DNA of 64,000 bases from an uncultured Thiothrix sp. (GCF_937873765.1 NZ_CALMZC010000052.1:28731-92730), one strand, 5' to 3'. Shown: positions 1 through 9,471, counted from the stretch's first letter. Translations and numbers: made by a program. Notes: a model not told the origin generated them from the letters alone.

Positions 1-891
1 AGCACTCATATAGTGATAATTAGTTTCAATTTCGCTTAACGCCCCGAATCCTGCTACAGAAACTCCTATCCATGAGTCCAGTAACCAGTAGAAAAATGCC
101 AATACACTAAGACCTGCACTAGGTGGTGCTTGTAACTCACTAACCAATTGACGCCATACCTCCAACGGTATGGTTAAAATCGGGACTTGTGCCTTACAAA
201 AAGGATAAAAAGCACTCCAATCTACCAATTGATATTGCATTTCTGGACCCGTTACGAGTAGCCAATCCAGAGTATGAAGAACGCTAGGTTTAAAACTCGG
301 AGTAACACACCACAGATTGCATTGTTTACCCAAATCTATTATAAATTCACCGCCAGACTTAAACGCATTAAAACGTACAATAAAACCAGCAGCATCAATG
401 GCATGGCCTAAGGCAGAGCAACTCATATTACCTGCGTTACCAACAATGCAAATCCCTTTTCCTCGCGCATGTTGCTGCAGGGCCTTTGCTAATTGAAACC
501 GCCAAAGGTTTTGCTGATTATAAATACTGAGCAAGTATTGCTGTTGCTGAGATAGAGATAAACTATTCTTAAAGGTTAAAGCCGCAGGTATTTGATTAAT
601 GGCATCATATGCGAAATCACTTGGAACCAAGTGCTTAGCATGATTTTCTAACAAAAGAGCAGATATAAACATTTGCTCCTTTTTATTAAATTGACTCCAA
701 AAAAAAATAATCTCCTCGACTAATTCAATATTAATTAAAAGCCCCAAATCACGCTGGTACTTAAGGTAACCAAGTAAATAGTTTTTGTTTTTTTCCAACT
801 CAAAAGCTCGAAAAAATAATTTGAGCACTAAATAACTATAACAGCCTTTTTTCCTAAGATACTTAGCTTTAATATAATAATACACTGCCAT
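1..891 (-). CDS. Sialyltransferase (GT29)-like glycosyltransferase, 3' end outside window
   Basis: This reading frame is open for 297 codons and runs off the left edge, so the C-terminus is missing. Residues 147-194 resemble sialylmotif L: a Gly-Asn-Ala-Gly nucleotide loop (151-154), then a GHAID segment (162-166), RFN (173-175) and a D-L-G segment (186-188). Residues 256-262 (PPSAGLS) resemble sialylmotif S, GFG lies at 281-283, and HYM at 293-295 resembles the late HYY motif. This order is typical of GT29 enzymes, which transfer sialic acid from CMP-sialic acid. GT29 is mainly a eukaryotic family with few bacterial members, so donor and acceptor here are unknown. No CMP-sialate synthesis gene is in the window. 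The ATG lies 4 bases after the preceding gene on the same strand, suggesting one transcript. The start has only a weak ribosome site. Confidence 0.72.
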   Translation of the reverse strand, partial: MAVYYYIKAKYLRKKGCYSYLVLKLFFRAFELEKNKNYLLGYLKYQRDLGLLINIELVEEIIFFWSQFNKKEQMFISALLLENHAKHLVPSDFAYDAINQIPAALTFKNSLSLSQQQQYLLSIYNQQNLWRFQLAKALQQHARGKGICIVGNAGNMSCSALGHAIDAAGFIVRFNAFKSGGEFIIDLGKQCNLWCVTPSFKPSVLHTLDWLLVTGPEMQYQLVDWSAFYPFCKAQVPILTIPLEVWRQLVSELQAPPSAGLSVLAFFYWLLDSWIGVSVAGFGALSEIETNYHYMSA

Positions 892-895
892 TATA

Positions 896-2212
896 TTATT
901 GAGAATCATATTGAAAGCGAACACTATTAATCTTACTAAAAGTATTAGATCCTATATTAGTACTAGATATTGCATTACCAATTTTTGCCCTAACTCGTGA
1001 ACCTACATCAATATCATAGCCATCTATTCTAGAAAATGTATTACCCTCAATAACCGAGTTATTATCCATAACCTTTATTGCAGTTTGATTAAGATCAAAT
1101 TTATTTTTTATAACTGACGTAGCATTAGCATAGTCAATATAAAATTTCTTTGAACCCTCTTGTAAAGCTAAAGGATCTCCACAATTAAAACTAGCTAAAT
1201 CACGATCAGCACGCTCGGCAATCCAAACACCCACTGTTTCATTAAAAAAACTATTTTTGGCTATGATATTATCGTTAGAGCCATTTAGTCGCGGCCATTC
1301 TTTAGTATTTGTATAATTTTCCCAGCAATTTTTATATAAATAAATACCACCATCCGCATTATCTTTGAAAGAGTTACTCTCTATAGTGTTTTGCGTTGAT
1401 CCATCAATAGCGATACCCTCTCGCTTAGCCTCATCACTTCTGCGTGCTGATCGAATCCTTGTAGTTTCGTCATAAGTAGAGAAACCATTACCCTCAATGA
1501 TACTGTAATTAATGTTAGCTAACTCAGTGCCTGCATCTAAATATATACCTGAGCCACCTGAACCCTTTAAACTTGAATTTTCAAGTTGAAAATTACTAAC
1601 ATATCTGTAAATATAAATACCTGTACCATGCGAGTTAATAATTTTTGAGTTGATAACTTTAACATTAGTAGGTGCTTGGCGACGCAACACATCTTCAGAC
1701 ACCAAACCTTGCCTTAAACCAGCAATAGTTGTTGTCTTTAACTCATATTTAACATCAACACCGTGTATATAATTAATGATTTGGCAATTGCGTATAGAGA
1801 CATTCTGTACGCGTGTACTACTAGCTTCTGCTGAGGAAATTTGGAAAGCAATCGCACGCGGCGCTTCACTAGCTGAGTAAGTATCACCAAATCTATGTCG
1901 ACCTATCTGTTTTAGGCCATTCAAGACACTACCATTACAATCAAATTCTATATTTGGTTTAGTAATCTTAAAAGTGACTTGATTATACGTACAGTTACTT
2001 GGCAAAACAATTGAAGCACTGACGTTGACTGTTTCACCTGCCTTCCATATGGGGCAATTACTATTTTGGCTAGATGGCCAATTAATATCTGCAGAATAAT
2101 TTTTATCTTCAAAAAGATTATCGATACCTTGATCAATTTCCTCTTTACAAGCACTTAATAAAAAAGTCACCATGAACAAACACAAAATATTTTTTTTTAA
2201 CTCAGCTCGCAT
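896..2212 (-). CDS. Lipoprotein with right-handed parallel beta-helix (NosD/PbH1-like repeats)
   Basis: From the chosen ATG the protein begins with a lipoprotein signal: basic MRAELKK, a hydrophobic stretch and the lipobox LSAC. It is probably an envelope lipoprotein. The body has repeated short strands with Asn/Gly-rich turns (for example GTGIYIYR, GSGIYLDAG, GGIYLYKN, GVWIAER), the pattern of pectate-lyase-like parallel beta-helices. Such proteins bind or cleave polysaccharides, or act as carbohydrate epimerases or surface scaffolds; no catalytic residues can be assigned. The start at 2212 has a GGGGTG ribosome site, and the longer frame up to 2242 would put extra residues before the signal. 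It sits among glycosyltransferase and sulfotransferase genes on the same strand, so a role in surface polysaccharide handling is likely but inferred. Confidence 0.72.
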   Translation of the reverse strand: MRAELKKNILCLFMVTFLLSACKEEIDQGIDNLFEDKNYSADINWPSSQNSNCPIWKAGETVNVSASIVLPSNCTYNQVTFKITKPNIEFDCNGSVLNGLKQIGRHRFGDTYSASEAPRAIAFQISSAEASSTRVQNVSIRNCQIINYIHGVDVKYELKTTTIAGLRQGLVSEDVLRRQAPTNVKVINSKIINSHGTGIYIYRYVSNFQLENSSLKGSGGSGIYLDAGTELANINYSIIEGNGFSTYDETTRIRSARRSDEAKREGIAIDGSTQNTIESNSFKDNADGGIYLYKNCWENYTNTKEWPRLNGSNDNIIAKNSFFNETVGVWIAERADRDLASFNCGDPLALQEGSKKFYIDYANATSVIKNKFDLNQTAIKVMDNNSVIEGNTFSRIDGYDIDVGSRVRAKIGNAISSTNIGSNTFSKINSVRFQYDSQ

Positions 2213-2269
2213 TGGAAACACCCCAAATTCAATGTACTGCAATTAAAGCTAAACTAGCCCATTAAAAAA

Positions 2270-3310
2270 CTAATTACTTTCGATCAATTCTAAAAAACTT
2301 GCTGTTACTTGTGCAATATTGCTTACCTTTAGAACTTCACTCTGCAAATTTTGAGCATGTTCAAGATAGTCGTCTGGCTTTAACAATAAGTTGAGTTTAG
2401 TACAAAGATCCTCTGGAGTCTCTAGACAGAGTGCTCCAGCATTTGTATAACGTAAAACATCTGGGATAACAGAACAAACCGTCGGCTTACCCCAGAAACC
2501 TGCCTCAAGCACTTTAAGTGCTGATTTACACCGATTGAACGGTGTATCTTCTAATGGCGCTAAATTAAGCCATGTAGACTCAAAGCGCTCATGAAACTTT
2601 GAAAATTTAAGCTTGTCATAATGCCTAACCTGCCTTGCTACATCTTCAGCTAACTGAAAACTGAGTGGGCCAGTGATTTCTAGGCTTACTTTTTTATTTG
2701 AACGAAGAAAAGTGGTTAGCTGATCTGCAACTAATTTGAAATCCTTATCATGGCTGCGAGTGCCGGGTAGATAGGTAAGTACTGGAGCCGAAAAATCTAG
2801 CTTTGTAGTACGGAACGCGGCTAGATTATGTTCCCATGAGAAGTGTGGTGCATTGGGCAACACCTTTATTGGTTTGTTAATTTGCAAATTTAATAAGTGG
2901 GCTTTAAGCGGCTTTGTTGAAACTGTGAATCCATCGAACAGACTTAAAGTGTTTGCATGAGATTGATAAGTTTTTATAGTTTTTCCTAGAGTATTAATTT
3001 GGTTGACGACTCCCGGGCTAAACTCAGCAAAACTTGTATCAAAGATCAAATCATCAAAATCAGCCCAGATTTTTACTCCACGTAAACGCAAAGAAACTAC
3101 TAAAAAATGTATACGCCATAAGTTTCTTGGGCGATGAAAAACCACGAAATCAAATTTATTTAAGAATAAAGAATCAGTTATATGACAAAAGCTAACTTGA
3201 TGACCTTGTCTAGTAAGCTCCAGACCTAAATTTTCACAACGATAGATATAAGAAGGATCTGTCCTAAAGAGCTTTGCATTACGATTACATGCAATAAAGG
3301 CAATTTTCAC
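2270..3310 (-). CDS. Glycosyltransferase, GT-B fold (GT4-like)
   Basis: The N-terminus (MKIAFIACNRNAKLF) starts a Rossmann-like domain followed by a pattern for locating the cell's acceptor side of a GT-B enzyme. The C-terminal half has the donor-binding pattern (CKSALKVLEAGFWGKPTVCS, followed by a D-V-L-R-Y segment). It probably transfers a sugar from a nucleotide donor to a surface glycan; the sugar cannot be read. GTG at 3310 is preferred over GTG at 3316, because AAGAGG lies 5 bases upstream of 3310 but directly abuts 3316. It stands between the beta-helix lipoprotein and a sulfotransferase gene on the same strand. Confidence 0.72.
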   Translation of the reverse strand: MKIAFIACNRNAKLFRTDPSYIYRCENLGLELTRQGHQVSFCHITDSLFLNKFDFVVFHRPRNLWRIHFLVVSLRLRGVKIWADFDDLIFDTSFAEFSPGVVNQINTLGKTIKTYQSHANTLSLFDGFTVSTKPLKAHLLNLQINKPIKVLPNAPHFSWEHNLAAFRTTKLDFSAPVLTYLPGTRSHDKDFKLVADQLTTFLRSNKKVSLEITGPLSFQLAEDVARQVRHYDKLKFSKFHERFESTWLNLAPLEDTPFNRCKSALKVLEAGFWGKPTVCSVIPDVLRYTNAGALCLETPEDLCTKLNLLLKPDDYLEHAQNLQSEVLKVSNIAQVTASFLELIESN

Positions 3311-3344
3311 TGTCACCTCTTAGTTTAATATTAATCAAGACTAA

Positions 3345-4304
3345 TCAAACAAAGGGATTAAATAGCTCCTGCCCATTATCCACCACTATACACTCTACGA
3401 TACTGTCACGAGTTAATGGCACTTCAAAGCCTAACTCAAAGCCAATATAAGCTTGCCGCCCTACATTCCAGGCCTTTAGTTCAGGACGATACTGATTAGC
3501 AATCACTTGCCCCACTTCTTTACCATCAACATAAATAACTAGCTCTACAGGTAACTCACTATTCTGATTGATCGCCCAACCTGCAATTTTGTATTTAGTC
3601 TTTTCGATAATAGCACCATGTACATATTTTCTATCTGTTACATAGATTTCATAACGCTGTAAAAACATTTTTTTAATTTTTTTATACAAAAGTAAATCTT
3701 TTTGATTATGCCCTCTAATAAGCCCCATTAACTCGTCATCTAACTTATACTTTTCCGCAGCGCGTTGTTTATTAATATTTAAGAACGACTCTTTAATTTG
3801 TAGACCATTTTGTGAACCTAACAACTGTAAAGATTCTCGATAGTACTCCTGTAGGCCGACAAAGCCAATTAAATTAAACGGTACTCGCCCAAGACTCCTA
3901 GACTGAAGATTCATATATAAAGGATTACAACAAAAGGACTCTAAAGACTCAGTGATACCATCGACCCTACGCATATGCTCATAGTTCGAAATAACTCGCT
4001 GAACAGGATTACGTAGAAACAGCATAATATTTTTGATATAGAAAAAAGGAGCATATTTTTTTACAGAATAATGTCCAGATAAACAAACCGGTTTATACTG
4101 CTCTGAAAGAAAACTACCAAACTCATAGAAGGCTTGACGGTTTTGAATATAATCACTAACTATAGGACTAGTCGCTATATCAGAGCCATAGTCACAATAC
4201 AAACCATCTCCAAAAATTTCCTCCAAGGAGTCTCGAAAACTGGTACCGGCTGTTTTAGGGATATGTACAAAAAGATAACCATTTTCAATAGGGAAACGAG
4301 CCAC
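3345..4304 (-). CDS. Sulfotransferase family protein with C-terminal beta-sandwich-like extension
   Basis: The 5'-phosphosulfate loop is visible near the N-terminus (FVHIPKTAGTSF, about residues 12-23), and the 3'-phosphate-binding segment follows (FLRNPVQRVISNYEHMRR, about 96-113). These are the hallmarks of PAPS-dependent sulfotransferases of the Sulfotransfer_2 (carbohydrate) type. Residues from about 222 to 319 form a separate domain beginning KYKIAGWAINQ and continuing with beta-strand-like segments; similar extensions occur on other glycan-modifying enzymes and probably help bind substrate. The likely job is sulfation of a surface polysaccharide. GTG is the start, with GGAG 9 bases upstream. 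The nearest neighbours on this strand are glycosyltransferases. Confidence 0.78.
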   Translation of the reverse strand: MARFPIENGYLFVHIPKTAGTSFRDSLEEIFGDGLYCDYGSDIATSPIVSDYIQNRQAFYEFGSFLSEQYKPVCLSGHYSVKKYAPFFYIKNIMLFLRNPVQRVISNYEHMRRVDGITESLESFCCNPLYMNLQSRSLGRVPFNLIGFVGLQEYYRESLQLLGSQNGLQIKESFLNINKQRAAEKYKLDDELMGLIRGHNQKDLLLYKKIKKMFLQRYEIYVTDRKYVHGAIIEKTKYKIAGWAINQNSELPVELVIYVDGKEVGQVIANQYRPELKAWNVGRQAYIGFELGFEVPLTRDSIVECIVVDNGQELFNPFV

Positions 4305-4340
4305 TCAATCCAACTCCAAAATAAGTCAGTTCAGTAATAA

Positions 4341-6272
4341 TTAGACAAATTCGCGTAATGAGAAATCTTCACGCAGTCTAGATAGATTGAGATTGTAGTA
4401 AGGATCATTATCAAGCTCTTTACCCCAAGTAGCACGCATATAAGCGACTTCCTTATCAAAGCGTGCTTTCTTTTCAGGTGTATCATCCTCGCCACGACTC
4501 ACCGATTCGTGATGATATAACTCCGCGTGCGGTGTCCACAAATTCCTATAACCAACTGCCCGCACCCTCAAACAAAAATCCACATCATTATAAGCCACAG
4601 GCAGATCTTGTTCATTCAAACCACCAACTTGCTCATAAATCTCACGGCGTACCAAGAGGCAAGCCCCAGTCACAGCGGAATAACCCTGCAACAGCTTAAG
4701 ACGGTTGAAATAGCCTGTCGAGTCACGAATCGCAAAACGATGAGCATGCCCAGCTACATGGCCTAACCCTAAGATCACCCCAGCATGCTGAATCTGGCCA
4801 TTTGAATAATACAGTTTAGCCCCCACGCAACCGACTTCTGCGCGGCAAGCATGTGCGACCATTTCAGTCAACCAATTTGCAGAAATTACCTCCACATCAT
4901 TGTTAATTAGACCAATAATCGAGCCTTGCGCATGCTGCACACCAAAATTATTGATGGCTGAGTAATTGAATGGATAATCATACTGCAAGACTTTAACACG
5001 TGGATCACTTTGGATGGTTTTAAGCCAAGTTAACGTCTCAGATTTTTGACTTTGATTATCTAAAATAAGAATCTCGAAATTTTCGTAAGTGGTCTTTTCC
5101 AAAATACTTTCCACACAAGGCTGAAGAATACTCAAACCATCGCGAGTAGGGATGAGTAAACTTACTAGAGGTCTTGGCTCAGGAATCTTAAATGCAAAGA
5201 TCAAAGAGTCATTCTCCCAACTATACTCGCTGATACTAGGCAATACTGATTTTAAAATCTCAGCCCTTAGTAATGCTGCTGCCTTTTCTAGTTGTTCTGC
5301 TTTCTTGTGAACTTCTGTATGTTTATAGGCTAACACTAAAGGCAAGTGAATAATTTGCTGGGTTCCAAGAGATGGTAGTAATTTTGCTAAAGCTTGCTGA
5401 GCACCTAAATTATCAAAAAACTTTATATTTTCTTCATACCAAGTTTTTCTACAGATAAAGCACTTAGAAATATAGTCTTGATTCAAAAACAACTCAGGAT
5501 TCCAATCTGTTTTAAACCAAGGTTTAGAGCGATTACCATATTCATCTAACTGGTCTTCATCTGGATATACTAGAATAGCTTCTGGATATTTATTTAAATA
5601 TTTAATCAATAGATCTTTTGCACTATTATATAAAGTATACTCAGGATCAACTACACAGATATAATCGTTTGGATCAACTTTGACAGAGTTATCCTCTAAA
5701 TTAAACTTACGAATTAACTCAAACTCAATATCCTCAATCCAAGTATGATAGTCATTTTCGTCAAGGCTGTAAAATAAGCGATTATAAGCTGAAAAAACGA
5801 ATTGGTTAAAGTCAATTTTTTTAGCATGTGCACGTTCATATAATTTCTTAGTTAATTGATCTTTATTAACGGCAGCACTAACTACCAAACGCTTTAACAT
5901 GCGATCTTGCGCAAAGCTTTCTTTGATAGGTATTAGCCTAAATAACTTTATCACTCCTTCACCATAAAGTCTTAGAGTGAAATGAGCTTGGCTAGCATTT
6001 CTAGGTAAATAAACAATCCGCTTCATTAGATTTTTAGGCCGGACTGCTAAGGGCATGTTATGCGAGGTATCAAAACGCAGGTCTAAATTAGCACTAAAAA
6101 AGACTCCCTTAACTTGTAGCTCCAGCATATACCAGCCCGGTTTAAAAGCATGTTTTATAGTGAAGGTTTGCGTTGAATAGTAATCATCCTCTACAAGTAC
6201 TCCGCCAAGCATTTTTCTCGCGAGATTAGGATAAATATAGGGTTTAGCGGCTTTGTAAACGAGCTTGAGCAT
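4341..6272 (-). CDS. Glycosyltransferase family 2 with long N-terminal domain
   Basis: The C-terminal part (about residues 368-600) is a GT-A glycosyltransferase: VSLLIPTRDG opens the nucleotide fold, LILDNQS and INNDVEV supply the acidic donor/metal motifs, and NDVDFCLR and a HHESVSRG segment close the domain. This set is typical of rhamnosyltransferase-like GT2 proteins of O-antigen and S-layer glycan clusters. The first 150 residues form a beta-rich domain of unknown function, and residues 170-350 look like a second, degenerate GT2-like fold with VVDPEYTLYN and VYPDEDQLDE. The acceptor is probably a lipid-linked or surface glycan. It ends 36 bases before the sulfotransferase start, which suggests co-transcription. 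Confidence 0.8.
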   Translation of the reverse strand: MLKLVYKAAKPYIYPNLARKMLGGVLVEDDYYSTQTFTIKHAFKPGWYMLELQVKGVFFSANLDLRFDTSHNMPLAVRPKNLMKRIVYLPRNASQAHFTLRLYGEGVIKLFRLIPIKESFAQDRMLKRLVVSAAVNKDQLTKKLYERAHAKKIDFNQFVFSAYNRLFYSLDENDYHTWIEDIEFELIRKFNLEDNSVKVDPNDYICVVDPEYTLYNSAKDLLIKYLNKYPEAILVYPDEDQLDEYGNRSKPWFKTDWNPELFLNQDYISKCFICRKTWYEENIKFFDNLGAQQALAKLLPSLGTQQIIHLPLVLAYKHTEVHKKAEQLEKAAALLRAEILKSVLPSISEYSWENDSLIFAFKIPEPRPLVSLLIPTRDGLSILQPCVESILEKTTYENFEILILDNQSQKSETLTWLKTIQSDPRVKVLQYDYPFNYSAINNFGVQHAQGSIIGLINNDVEVISANWLTEMVAHACRAEVGCVGAKLYYSNGQIQHAGVILGLGHVAGHAHRFAIRDSTGYFNRLKLLQGYSAVTGACLLVRREIYEQVGGLNEQDLPVAYNDVDFCLRVRAVGYRNLWTPHAELYHHESVSRGEDDTPEKKARFDKEVAYMRATWGKELDNDPYYNLNLSRLREDFSLREFV

Positions 6273-6332
6273 TTAGATTCTTAAATAGCAGTAAAAGAGT
6301 TAAATGAAAAAACAGGAAAAATCGGTTTTTCA

Positions 6333-6956
6333 TTATGGAGGAGGCTTTTGCTCAGCATTCAGTGAGCTAAAATCTATATCAGTTTGTTTGATGCCAAAAT
6401 ACACTATTTTAGTGATTAGACCTAAATTCTCATGCTCTAGCTTAACTTGAAAATATGCAGGCCAAGGAGTAGTGGTAGTAGTCGCAGCTTGATCTAAAGC
6501 AGCTATTTCCAGTGCCTTTACTTTAGTTAATAAAGCGGAACTATCATCAGGTGAAGTGGTGAGTTCTTTATTATCTCTCCAAGTTTCTCTGATAAGTGAA
6601 TGATTTTTTAGGCTATAGCGAATATGCTTTAAACTTTGCTTATTAGTTCCCGATGAATGAGCCAGTAAAGTGAGATCAAGTTGGGTCTTATCTGGCGTTA
6701 GTTCCACTGCTGTGCTTTCCGTACTAGCTAGCACTTGTACTGACTTTTGGCGCAAATCGCGCTCCAGCGTTTGCATAGCCCGTTGCACACGAGTTAACTC
6801 CACCATTTCTAGCTCAATCGCATCCCCTGTTTTCACGAGGGTATTTACCGCACGATAAGCAAACGCAGAAATTAAGGAAAAGACAAACAAGGCCACTAAT
6901 AGCTCAACTAGAGTAAAGCCTTGTGACTTTTGCTGCCTCTTAACCTTAGAATTCAC
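6333..6956 (-). CDS. GspJ-like minor pseudopilin of type II secretion
   Basis: A type III signal peptide is clear: a basic leader ending in Gly, then FTLVELLVALFVFSLISAFAYRA, with cleavage expected between Gly and Phe. The Glu at position 5 of the mature protein is present. The body (Q-R-A-M-Q-T-L-E-R-D-L-R and the C-terminal beta-rich part) matches GspJ, which caps the type II secretion pseudopilus with GspI and GspK. About 207 residues is normal for GspJ. GTG is the start, with GGAG about 11 bases upstream. No gspG, gspH, gspI or gspK lies next to it; glycan genes flank it on both sides. It could work with a type II system encoded elsewhere. Confidence 0.75.
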   Translation of the reverse strand: MNSKVKRQQKSQGFTLVELLVALFVFSLISAFAYRAVNTLVKTGDAIELEMVELTRVQRAMQTLERDLRQKSVQVLASTESTAVELTPDKTQLDLTLLAHSSGTNKQSLKHIRYSLKNHSLIRETWRDNKELTTSPDDSSALLTKVKALEIAALDQAATTTTTPWPAYFQVKLEHENLGLITKIVYFGIKQTDIDFSSLNAEQKPPP

Positions 6957-7069
6957 GACAAAACTATCTCCGACTTTATCATTTAAAATTGTATGCTAGC
7001 CACCAAGGACGTTAGCAAGCTAGGATGCTGCATAGTATAGAGTTTATTGAGTTTTCGCAGGAATATTTC

Positions 7070-7780
7070 ATGTTGGCTTTTCTTGGTATTGGCGCACAAA
7101 AAGCAGGTACAACTTGGCTACATAGTATGCTGAGTCAGCATCCGCAACTCTACTTGCCTGAAGCTAAAGAATTACACTATTGGGATAAACAATACCCACA
7201 CGCTCCAGTACAAGCTTATTTAGATTTCTTTCACCGTGTGGGTTATTTAGAGGGAGAAATAACGCCTTCTTACGCTCTCTTACCCATCACAACTATTCAG
7301 GTTATTTATCAACATCTACCCGAACTCAAACTCATCTACAGCTTACGCAATCCCATTGAGCGTGCTTGGTCAGCTGCTTGTATGTTTTTGACTAAAGCAC
7401 AGATGGAACTGGATGAAGCCAGTGACCAATGGTTCTTAGATCATTTTCACTCTAAGAACTCGCGTTTACGGGGCGACTATGAACACTCTATTCGACAGTG
7501 GACCTCTATTTATCCTAAAGAAAATTTGTTGTTAGTGGATTACGATTTAATTAAATCTGAGCCTAAGCAAGTTTTAACCTCGTGTTGTAAGCATTTAGGT
7601 GTCGCTGATTTCACTCCAGATCAGCTAGCAAGCCTGTGGGTATCCGCAAAAGTGTTTGCTGGGCAAGGCTATCAGCTTAGACCTAGCTTGAAACAAGCAC
7701 TCATCGATCTTTATACTCCACCTATTCAATCACTTAGCCAGTACCTTAACAGAGACTTCAGTCATTGGATTCAACACTAA
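7070..7780 (+). CDS. Sulfotransferase domain protein
   Basis: The protein begins MLAFLGIGAQKAGTTWL, the 5'-phosphosulfate loop of Sulfotransfer_1 family enzymes, and continues with YSLRNPIERAWSAACMF, the 3'-phosphate-binding segment. EITPSYALL and RGDYEHSI are also typical. It should transfer sulfate from PAPS to a carbohydrate or other small acceptor. The ATG at 7070 is chosen because AGGA lies 8 bases upstream; an ATG at 7025 in the same frame would add 15 residues but has no spacing from its purine-rich sequence. It is the first of three closely spaced plus-strand genes and is divergent from the GspJ-like gene. Confidence 0.82.
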   Translation: MLAFLGIGAQKAGTTWLHSMLSQHPQLYLPEAKELHYWDKQYPHAPVQAYLDFFHRVGYLEGEITPSYALLPITTIQVIYQHLPELKLIYSLRNPIERAWSAACMFLTKAQMELDEASDQWFLDHFHSKNSRLRGDYEHSIRQWTSIYPKENLLLVDYDLIKSEPKQVLTSCCKHLGVADFTPDQLASLWVSAKVFAGQGYQLRPSLKQALIDLYTPPIQSLSQYLNRDFSHWIQH

Positions 7781-7785
7781 AACTT

Positions 7786-8529
7786 ATGTCAACCAACTCA
7801 GCAAAACCTTGTATCTTAATTTTAGGCATGCACCGCAGTGGAACCAGTTGTCTTGCAGGTAGCTTGCAACAGCAAGGTGTATATCTAGGGCAAGTACACG
7901 AATGGAACCCGCATAATCTAAAGGGTAATCGTGAAAACCCCAAGATTATGGAGTTGAACGAAAGCCTGTTTGCAGCTAATCACGGTAGTTGGGATCAGCC
8001 ACCTGTATCACCTGTGCAATGGACTTCATCTCAAGCGCAACAACGTGATGGAATCATTCATGAACTGAACTCCAATACTGCACAGGCTTGGGGCTTTAAA
8101 GATCCACGCACTCTAATAAACATGGATTTTTGGCTGGCAGGTTTAAGGGAGCATTATCCTATTTATTATGTCGGCACCTTTCGTCACCCCATAGCTGTTG
8201 CTCAATCACTAAACAAACGCAATGGCACACCGATTGAGACCGGGGTCGCTTTATGGTACAGCTACAATCAACGACTACTGGCCCATTGGGAGCAGTCACC
8301 TTTTCCTCTACTCTGCTTTGATGTAGACCCAAACACCTATCGAAACAACTTCCAACAAGCTTGTGAAGTCTTAGATTTACAGCCTAACTTGGTTGAACAA
8401 CCTTTTTTTGAGAGTCAGCTACGCTCCACAACAGAGATGTTGAAAAGCGCTAATTTTACAATCAAAGAGCAACAATATTTAGATTGCTATGCTCGCTTAC
8501 AAAACATCTATTTTGATTGGGTCTTATGA
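7786..8529 (+). CDS. Sulfotransferase-family protein
   Basis: The N-terminal P-loop-like motif LILGMHRSGTSCLAGSLQ matches the 5'-phosphosulfate loop of sulfotransferase-like proteins found in glycan clusters. GTFRHPIAVAQSLNKRNG matches the 3'-phosphate segment. The same GMHRSGTS signature opens the 1414-residue fusion encoded at 22978-27222, so the two domains are related. ATG at 7786 is preferred to the upstream TTG at 7765, which would overlap the preceding gene. The stop codon overlaps the next start as ATGA, so translation is probably coupled. A role in polysaccharide sulfation is inferred from context. Confidence 0.78.
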   Translation: MSTNSAKPCILILGMHRSGTSCLAGSLQQQGVYLGQVHEWNPHNLKGNRENPKIMELNESLFAANHGSWDQPPVSPVQWTSSQAQQRDGIIHELNSNTAQAWGFKDPRTLINMDFWLAGLREHYPIYYVGTFRHPIAVAQSLNKRNGTPIETGVALWYSYNQRLLAHWEQSPFPLLCFDVDPNTYRNNFQQACEVLDLQPNLVEQPFFESQLRSTTEMLKSANFTIKEQQYLDCYARLQNIYFDWVL

Positions 8530-9413
8530 GACTATTCAAACATCGCCCCAAGCTCTCAGTAATCGTTAACTTTTATAACATGCCACGTGAAGCGGAGCGT
8601 ACCCTCTACTCCCTATCTACCGCTTACCAACAAAATATTAAGGCCTGCGATTACGAAGTCCTAGCTATTGATAATGGTTCTACTCAAGCTCTACAAGCTG
8701 AGAGCGTGCGCTCTTTTGGTGAGAACTTCCATTATCACTATTTACAAACGAACTCAGTGTCGCCCTGCAAAGCACTTAATCAAGCCACTAAAATGGCTAG
8801 AGGTGAATTAGTCATTTGCTGCATTGATGGTGCGCGCATCTTATCACCGAATATTTTGAGCTTAAGCTTACAAGCCGCCAAATTGCATGAGCACCCCTTC
8901 ATCTACACGATGAGCATGCATCTTGGCAGCAAGCCACAAAATATCAGTATGACCGAAGGCTATAACCAACAGGTTGAAGATCAGTTGTTGAATACCATAG
9001 GTTGGCGAGCTAATGGGTATCAGTTGTTCACTATTTCTAGCACTGCACTATCAAGTGGTAACGGTTTTTTTTCTAAATTTGCAGAAAGTAATTGTTTTTG
9101 TATGAAAAAAAGTGATTATCTACGACTAGGTGGCTTTGATGAGGCTTTCACTAGTAAAGGTGGCGGCCTAGTTAACTTGGATTTTTTCAATCGTATTCAT
9201 GAGGATGAACACTTTTATCCTATTTTGTTATTGGGTGAGGCAACTTTTCATCAATTTCACGGGGGGGTTGCGACGAATGTTGTGATGAAAAATCATCCTT
9301 GGGCTGAGATGGCAGCGGAGTATCAAGGTATACGCCACAAAGTATTCGATAGTAGCTTCCAGCACCCTCACTATTTTGGCAAACTTAATGAATTCGCCCA
9401 AACTTTCATTTAA
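8526..9413 (+). CDS. Glycosyltransferase family 2-like protein
   Basis: The protein starts MRLFKHRPKLSVIVNFYNMPREAERTL, the beginning of a GT-A nucleotide-binding fold. LAIDNGS and CIDGARILSP provide the acidic motifs, although the second is DGA rather than the usual DXD, so activity is less certain. GGFDEAFTSKGGG and the following acidic NLDFFNRIHEDEHF segment resemble the acceptor side of GT2 enzymes. The ATG overlaps the stop of the sulfotransferase gene (ATGA), giving a two- or three-gene transcript with the sulfotransferases. It probably builds part of the glycan that they modify. Confidence 0.72.
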   Translation: MRLFKHRPKLSVIVNFYNMPREAERTLYSLSTAYQQNIKACDYEVLAIDNGSTQALQAESVRSFGENFHYHYLQTNSVSPCKALNQATKMARGELVICCIDGARILSPNILSLSLQAAKLHEHPFIYTMSMHLGSKPQNISMTEGYNQQVEDQLLNTIGWRANGYQLFTISSTALSSGNGFFSKFAESNCFCMKKSDYLRLGGFDEAFTSKGGGLVNLDFFNRIHEDEHFYPILLLGEATFHQFHGGVATNVVMKNHPWAEMAAEYQGIRHKVFDSSFQHPHYFGKLNEFAQTFI

Positions 9414-9471
9414 TCAAAACATCACCTATTATGCCGCTTAACTTCTACTTACCTTAGTACCTAGTTTTATC

